The notes below the pieces were generated by a model. That model did no database searches, was not told where the DNA came from, and worked only from the letters and a program-made list of their open reading frames with translations. A DNA stretch of 64,000 nucleotides from Clonostachys chloroleuca. Lineage: Eukaryota > Ascomycota > Sordariomycetes > Hypocreales > Bionectriaceae. The translations under genes and the position numbers were made by a program. The stretch is taken from positions 14,942,001-15,006,000 of the forward strand of contig JBANAY010000003.1 of the NCBI GenBank assembly GCA_037952775.1, written 5' to 3'. Positions 57,801-64,000 of the stretch are shown here, in pieces (the first letter of the stretch is position 1; every line of letters begins with the position of its first letter).

Positions 57801-58322
57801 CGATCTGATGAGCTTCTTGTACCGGGAGTGGTTGTGACACTTGGCGACTAAGATCTCTGAGTTCAAAATACTCCATGGTAATGAATACAGAGGTCGAGTT
57901 CTCGAACCAGCCGTACGTTTGCACGAACAGGTGGGAGTGCTATTTTCAATAAATTCAGCGTTAGCGTCCTTCGCAAAACGTGGATCGTTCGGGGAGCTGA
58001 CCGATGATCTCGAGAACTTCACAATGGCCTCCAGCTCCTTAGAATAGTCGGCATAGTCGTCTTCACCAACGGATTTGTGTATTTCTTTGACGACCCTGAC
58101 TTTGATCGGACTGTCCTCACTTCGCTGGAGAAGTATGGTGCTGCGGCCACTCCGACTCAGAGTAGGCGTTCCCTGGTCGGGGATCCATTGTTCTTTAGTA
58201 ACTTTTGACTCTTCAGCAGCTTGGTCACGCACAAGGCTGCTGTGCTCAATTATGCCGCCGTCCAGAAATCGGGTGTCGAGCTTCGAGGTCAAGACCTGGT
58301 CAATTGCTGCGTCCTCGGCCAT
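54854..58322 (-). CDS. Ser/Thr protein kinase with long C-terminal region (ankyrin-like)
   Basis: A large fungal protein kinase of about 1116 residues. Exons are 58322-58002, 57939-57730 and 57673-54854. The kinase domain occupies roughly residues 40-320: the Lys in RVVKEIHK, the Glu in KELEAIV, FENSTSVFITMEYFEL at the hinge, HRDLKPSNIMVV (split by intron 2), IADFGTARM, and TVAFASPEQ before WSLGVIIFKLL. The usual Gly-rich loop is degenerate (LSRSGRSTILLQ). The remaining 790 residues hold helical, TPR-like stretches, a Cys/His patch (RRCDACIQAYF, FCEQH) and one ankyrin-like unit (TPIWLAALDGNSQVVDYLLS). A 57-nt stretch (57224-57168) has intron ends and is in frame, so it may be spliced out. Upstream and downstream partners are unknown. 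Confidence 0.82.
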
Positions 58323-59026
58323 TCTGCCGAGAATGTCTCCCTTGCTGCCCGAATAGTTGGCTTGTAAGATTGGAGGAACTGGTCTGGAAGATATTGCTTG
58401 ATCTCAATTCAAAGGCTTTGCTCGGCGTGGCAGCTTTTGTGCAGAAGAATGAGCGAAATGATTGAAGATGACGAAGTGGAGAGGGAAGATGAAACCACTT
58501 TCCAAAAATAGAACTCACTTTTTAGGTCTAACCGCGTTAGCAAAGTTGTTCCTACTGGTGCGAATTTGGCTCAATATCAAGGTGTCCAGCAACGTATCTA
58601 GGTAAATATATAATAGCACTCCAGCATATTTTAATAAAACAAAATGATGAAGATGCAGGTGTTGGGACATTCTTACTAAGGGCCTCTCATAAGGCACTCC
58701 GCATCCAGTCACTACCTAATGAGAACAGGGAAGAACAGGCCGGAACAGAGTCATGCATATCCACATATCATTCTCAAACTGAAATACTGTTGATGATTGT
58801 TTATAGGAGACAAAAAGCATAGAAATACGATAACGAATTTGGGTTGTTGAGTGACCCGACGCTAGCTTCAAGATGTTGAGACCTTGACGCGCACTTGATG
58901 TTTACCAATGACAACGAAAACGACAAAACCCGGCGGAAGGATGGGGAAATCAATCAACAGCCAAGGAAAGGATCAGGGGGATCTCGCTACCTCACCGCAA
59001 CGAGATGCTCCCTCGGCTTCAAGGCT
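58323..59026. other. intergenic region, kinase promoter
   Basis: This 700-base gap contains the kinase promoter and the 3' end of the P-type ATPase gene. The frame at 58895-59212 overlaps that 3' end antisense and is a shadow. Confidence 0.5.
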
Positions 59027-62000
59027 TCAAATCCAAGTACCAAAAACTCGAATGTAAAGCATCTTGACCAGTTGAACTTCGACAGCGTAAGCCAAAAGCT
59101 CAGCCACGAGAAACCCGACAAAAGACGTTGCTGGCTGCACAAAGCTGAAGGCCGGCCGGAATGGCGGAACCCAGGGCAGGATGAAGCCGATAGTCATGAT
59201 GGAGGCAGTTGAGAATGCGAGGGCTGGGGCAGCGCGACTCTGAGCAAATGGGATCTTTGCAGTGCGAAGGAGGTGTACGATGAGAGTCTGAGTAAGGAGG
59301 CTGTCGGCTGATCGTCAGTTAGGGAGCCCCTGCGGCCTCGCGAATTTGACTGCTTACCCCTGTAGAAACCAGTGTGTCTGAAACAGTTCTACATCTTGTT
59401 GGTCACTGGTGGACTTGACGCCATAGTAGAACCAGCCTAGCAGAAAAGTGCAAATGTCGATGACGGAGCTGGTAGGGCCCAGAACGACCACAAATTTCAG
59501 AATATCTGCATGCCCACACCTTAGTTTAGATCGTCAATTTCAATGTGCAAGTGGGAAGGTAGGATTACCTAGGGCGTCCCATCTTCGTGCTTCTCGCAGA
59601 TACTCGTCATCTACGCGGTCCCAGGGAATGGCGATCTGGCTAATATCGTACAGGAGATTCTGGGCGAGCAGTTGGATGCTGGTCATCTGCACCCAAGTTT
59701 AGTAGGTGCATTTCTACTAGAGAACAGAGCACTCACGGGTGTAAAGGGAAGCCAGGCGCTCGCTGCCACGATGCTGAAGACATTGCCGAAATTGGAGGAT
59801 GCCACCATCTTGGACAATTTATATTAGCTCAGGGCTTTACGCTGGCTGGGTGATGCAAGGATCGGCTCACCTTGATGTACTTCATCGTGTTACCATGGGT
59901 AATTCGCCCTAGAGTAATGCTCTCGACTATGGTCGAAAGCCCCTTTTCAGTCAGGATCAGGTCGGCGCAGTCCTTGGCAACACCAGCTCCCGAGTCGACC
60001 GAGATGCCAACATCCGCATCTCGGAGGGCGGTGCAGTCATTGATACCGTCACCCAGCATACCCACGCAATGACCTGCCTTCTGTAGACTGGTCACAATCA
60101 TGCTCTTCTGCTTTGGTGTCACTTTAGCGAAGATGGTACACCTCTCCACGGCAAGGTCGAACTCGTCAGATCCTTCCAGAGATGCGAGGTCAGGGCCAGT
60201 CATGGCCTCGGAGTCGTCCGTGGGCTGTTCACGCTGGACAAGCTCGAGAGATCTGCAAATGTTGAGTGCTACGGGAAGGGTATCGCCCGTGAGAACCTTG
60301 ACGCGGACTCCCAGTTCCGTCAGACTGGCGATGGCGTTTTTCGCATCGTCTTTGGGTGGGTCGATGAAGCTGATCATACCCACCAGAGTCAAGTCCCTCT
60401 CGAGACTTTCAAGCACGTGGTCGCCCAGGTAAGGCTTACCTAGAGTTTTCGTCGCAACTAGCATCACCCGGTATCCATGTTCATTCATGTTAGTAGCCTG
60501 TTGCCTCAAGTGCCGTCGCATTTCACCATCGAGAGGCTCACACTTCATCTGAGACTGCATGGATGAGCATTGAGCGAGAACCTCGTCAAATGCGCCCTTT
60601 ACAATGAGAATATTGGCCCCGGTAATGCCCCGAACGACGCATCCTGATCGACGGCGCTCGAAGTCAAATGGCATAACTTGAACTTGCTCGTAATGGGCCA
60701 CGGGGACCTCGCATCCATCCGGGAGCCGATGGCTCAGAATGGCCCTGTCCATGTTGTTTCCGCTGTTTCCTTGGATGCGAGAATCTACTTTAGCGAGCTC
60801 AATCACATCTAGAGCGTCTTCTCCAGCAGCATTTGTGTACCGATGCACCGAGAGCTCGTCCTTGGTCAAGGTTCCTGTCTGTTCAACCGTCAGCGCCTAG
60901 CCTAGACCGCGAATATCGAGGTATTCGTCTTCATACCTTGTCGCTACACAGAACCGTCATAGCCCCGAGGTTTTGGACGCTATCGAGCCGTTTTACAATC
61001 GCCCCTCTCTTCGATAGCCGGTGGGTGGCCCGAGCGAGATTGGCATTGACGATGGCGGGCAGCATTTCCGGTACAAGGCCAACTGCAACGCTGATGCTGA
61101 AAAGTGCGGCATTCGCCCAGTCCCCCGTAGTCTTGCCTGAAATGCACAAAACCTGGACAATCTGGTCAGAGAAACTTGATCGATTATGTTTTCCAAGGCA
61201 CACTTACTATAGGAACCATAACCAACATGAACCCAATGAGCATCCATGTGACGCCGCGGATTCCCTTTTGGAATGAATTAGGCTGTCGCTTCCTTTCCAC
61301 CTCCTTGACCATGGCTGCCATCATCACATCTAGAAACGCAACGTCAGATAGCTCTCTCGCACGTTAATGAAAGTGGTTCTAGCACCTACCATCGCCCGTA
61401 CGGAGCACAAGTCCTGTTCCATGACCCGACACGATGCTGGTGCCCATCAAAGCCAGATTACCAAGGTCAAAAACAGAGAGCACCTCTTTCAGGTCATTGC
61501 AATCTGCTACCTTCAGCACGGGCTCGCTCTCACCCGTCCAGGCCGACTGACTAACCCTCAGAAAGGACGATTCCAATATGAGACAGTCGGCAGGGATGAC
61601 AGCACCCGGCGTAAGAACAACCACATCCCCGGGGACAATATCACTTTCGGTGATAATCATCTCGGTCCAGGAATGCTGTTGTTCATCTTTGGAGGTCGAA
61701 GCGCACAAGGGCCGGCGGACTCTGAACTTGGTGGCGATGGATGATTGAAGTCGAAAGACGGCCATTCCGCTCCGGTATTCCTGCCAGAACCGCACGCCGC
61801 ATGAAATAACAACCATGATCATGAGGACAGTGAAACCCTTCTATATCGGTCCGTTAACGGCGCCGTCATATCGGCTTCCGGTCTAGACAATACACTTACC
61901 CAGTTTGCAGGTGGCACCACAGCGTTGATGATTGCCAGGAAGACGAGCAATAGGTTGAATGGGTTTGGAATGACCGACAGAAGGAGCATGAACCAGGATA

Positions 62001-62316
62001 CGGGCTTGCGAGAGGATACAACATTTTGACCATGGATCCGTCGTCGGGCTGTAGCTTCCATATCAGAGATACCATGTTCTCCAGATGCGAGATGATCGAA
62101 AACTGAGTTTATTGGCATGGAGGCGAAAGCTCGCAGAACTCCTTCTTCCCTATCGGTATGGGTTGTTTCCGGGCTTACCTGCCACGCCTCTAGTGATTCA
62201 GAGCTTGACCTGCCCCAGACAAATCGGCGAAGCCAGACCTGCCACATCTTTATCACGCGGTGGACCGTAGTCTCGGCAAGTCGCTGCTCGCGAATTAAAT
62301 TGGCGCCTTTCGCCAT
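59027..62316 (-). CDS. Mg2+-type P-type ATPase (P3B, MgtA-like)
   Basis: A cation pump of the MgtA/MgtB class, which moves Mg2+ into the cell using ATP. Nine exons, 62316-61900, 61840-61390, 61329-61208, 61152-60937, 60878-59871, 59808-59737, 59686-59569, 59505-59358 and 59300-59027, give 941 residues, the usual length. Motifs in order are an N-terminal cation-ATPase domain (HGQNVVSSRKPVSW), actuator TGES (SAWTGESEPVLK), helix-4 VAVGLVPEMLPAIV, the phosphorylation site CSDK|TGTLTKDE split by intron 4, KGAFDEVLAQC in the nucleotide domain, and GDGINDCTALRDADVGIS. The C-terminal part has four to six helices (SIQLLAQNLLYDISQIAIPWD is typical of MgtA). All catalytic residues are present. The class is common in bacteria and patchy in fungi, so ancient transfer is possible, but the nine exons show full fungal adaptation. 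Confidence 0.9.
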
Positions 62317-64000
62317 GGTTCTAGAGTTTGTGTCGTAACGGATGTGGCGTGCTTGTATTCGGTGCCTATTGGAAGGTATCTTTCACTCCTGCCGGTACAG
62401 CATGTGTGAGAGCGTGGCTGCGAGTCGTCAGTTTGAATCCGTACTTGCAGATCGCTGGATGCAAACCTCTTCAGAAAACCAGATGCCAAAGGCTACCTAA
62501 GGCGGGTCAAAATCTGTCACATTAGACTTGTCGTCTCCTCTGACGACTGCGTTACGGTGCTCGACTGAAGTCTCCAGGCTTGCAATGGCTAGATGGACCA
62601 TGAAGGAGAAATGGTTTGGGGTTTCGATAGTAGGAATCATTGGGCTTGGTGGTTCAGGATAAAACTTTGGTAGAATTCTGTACCCTTTTATACCCTTTGG
62701 CTCACTTGTTGCTGTTTTGGAGGCGACGGGTGAGAACATTGTTCCCCCCCTCCTCTCTAAACAAAATCCTCCCATTGGCTTCGTCGTATTGAACATGCGC
62801 TTAAAATTTAAATCTAGCCGAGTTCCGGTCATGGAACCCCCGTAGATGCTCAAAAAAATTTCATCCATTGTCCACCAACGAGCAATCTTTTCTCACCCCA
62901 CGAGAATAAGCACACACCTTTATTCGTATTATTGCCTCATAACTTTCAGGCAAGTTTCCATCTTCTTGCTTCACTGCACTCTCTCGCTTCGACTTTGCAC
63001 GGTGCGATAGGCTCACTATATTCCAAATCAGGGGATCTATAGGCCATGCCATACAAGCATGGCGTGTTACAAAATGTTGCTGGCTCAATAAACTCCACGC
63101 AATCCGCCATTAGCTCCCAATTGAAGGTGTTCCAAAAACAAGTGATACAGATGTCGTAACTACCAGAAGTGGAGTGCCCCGGCTGAGACTCAGCCTTCCG
63201 ACCATGGTCTGGACTCTGAGACTAGGCTTCAACGGTTCAGGATGTACTTTTCCTCCCGCTTTATACGCGCGATTTTCATCGCCCTTTTGTGTCTGTCTGC
63301 ATAGCCACACAGTTGCCTAAAATTGAGTCACCCATCCTCACAATCGCCTACCCCGCTTTATCAGGGGAACCGAGTTGTCAATGGTGAGGTTCTAGACACC
63401 ACTAATCATCCAAGGCCCAGCGCAAGCCTCGCTTTCCCGATACGGGCCTTCGTTTGTACGCTCGAAAACTGACGCCATTTCTCGACCGAAGGTTGCTCCG
63501 GCGCCGAATACTCGCAAGTTAAGTCCAGTGTTTCCGGACTATGCTCTCGTTATTACGGTTCATGCCTGTTGTGGGTGAACTTCGCCCCTTGCTAAACTGC
63601 ATCTATAATTCAATGTTCCAGAGCCTCATGGGTTTCATCCAGTATCTTGTAACTACCGTATAAAAAAGTGGAGAAAAACACTTAGCTGTAGTTTACCTAG
63701 CTGTGATTTCCAATGTATTCGGGAGATGATCTTCCATGTAGCACGGTCTAGGGAAGCAGAAGCTTGCTCAGCTGAAAAGAACGTGATAAAGATACGAACC
63801 CTGCCGACCTGACCAGCCAATTCCACTAGTTTACCCTAATGGACCGACCAATGACGTCGAGTCTGCAACTCTCTACTGTGAGAATTTTCCTTGGTACCTG
63901 CTGTTATCGTTTGGCTAGGGCGGTGAATATTTGTAGGCCAAAATGGCAACAAGGCGACTGCGGGGCTAACAAGACCCTAACAGCTACTAAACGAGAGGTG
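62317..64000. other. terminal 1.7 kb, no supported gene
   Basis: The first 200 bases are the ATPase promoter region. Minus-strand frames at 62497-62868, 62861-63088 and 63110-63310 have no recognised motif and cannot be joined. No RNA gene was found. Confidence 0.5.

Noticed and set aside
63430..63560. Possible 5S rRNA remnant near the window end
   Set aside because: The characteristic internal control region and stem pairing of 5S rRNA could not be found.
1..64000. CRISPR arrays, bacterial operons, complete transposons with terminal repeats
   Set aside because: No regularly spaced repeats, transposase or reverse-transcriptase motifs or paired terminal repeats were seen; the window is eukaryotic.

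Overview
The window reads as nuclear DNA of a filamentous ascomycete (Pezizomycotina; gene families and gene style suggest Eurotiales or a near relative, which is an inference). The reasons are short introns of about 45-70 nt with GT..AG ends and CTAAC/CTGAC-like branch points, a Zn2Cys6 regulator, fungus-type transporters and secreted hydrolases, a nuclear tRNA-Asp, and no operons or ribosome binding sites. All exon joins were built by hand from frame, splice signals and family motifs; there is no transcript evidence.

Region 1 (1-14.6 kb) is accessory and partly decayed. It holds the 5' part of an MFS sugar transporter, an HSL-type esterase, and a terpenoid locus. That locus has a PaxM-family FAD monooxygenase pseudogene, an intact RidA-like gene, a class I terpene cyclase with one frame break, and a short-chain prenyl diphosphate synthase cut by an in-frame TAG. 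From 14.5 to 18.6 kb I see no gene. An AAAP amino-acid permease follows (18.7-20.1 kb), then a tRNA-Asp(GUC) at 22.7 kb.

Region 2 (23.3-36 kb) begins with a 1223-residue fusion protein: 2H phosphoesterase, EEP nuclease, poly(A)-polymerase-type nucleotidyltransferase and MJ1316/DUF504. This set looks like RNA-end repair or RNA turnover and is the most unusual gene here. It is followed in tandem by a cytosolic trypsin-fold protease, a DUF3176 membrane protein and a secreted/single-pass Ser/Thr-rich surface protein with a frame break.

Region 3 (36.6-43.1 kb) looks like a small catabolic or biosynthetic cluster. A Zn2Cys6 transcription factor sits beside an NAD-dependent epimerase/dehydrogenase and an IlvD/DHAD-type dehydratase. 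The two enzymes diverge from a 488-bp promoter that carries repeated CGGAC/GTCCG half-sites.

Region 4 (44.3-64 kb) holds a four-helix membrane protein, a pyroglutamyl-peptidase I, a secreted M43 metalloprotease, a secretory lipase, an EamA (DMT) transporter, a P-loop kinase with a +2 frame break, a large kinase/ankyrin-like protein, and an MgtA-type Mg2+ P-ATPase. The last 1.7 kb has no gene I can support.

Two of the frame breaks (terpene cyclase, surface protein) fall in C6 runs and both would be cured by one more C, so sequencing under-call is a live alternative there. The lesions in the monooxygenase, prenyl synthase and P-loop kinase are not of that kind.
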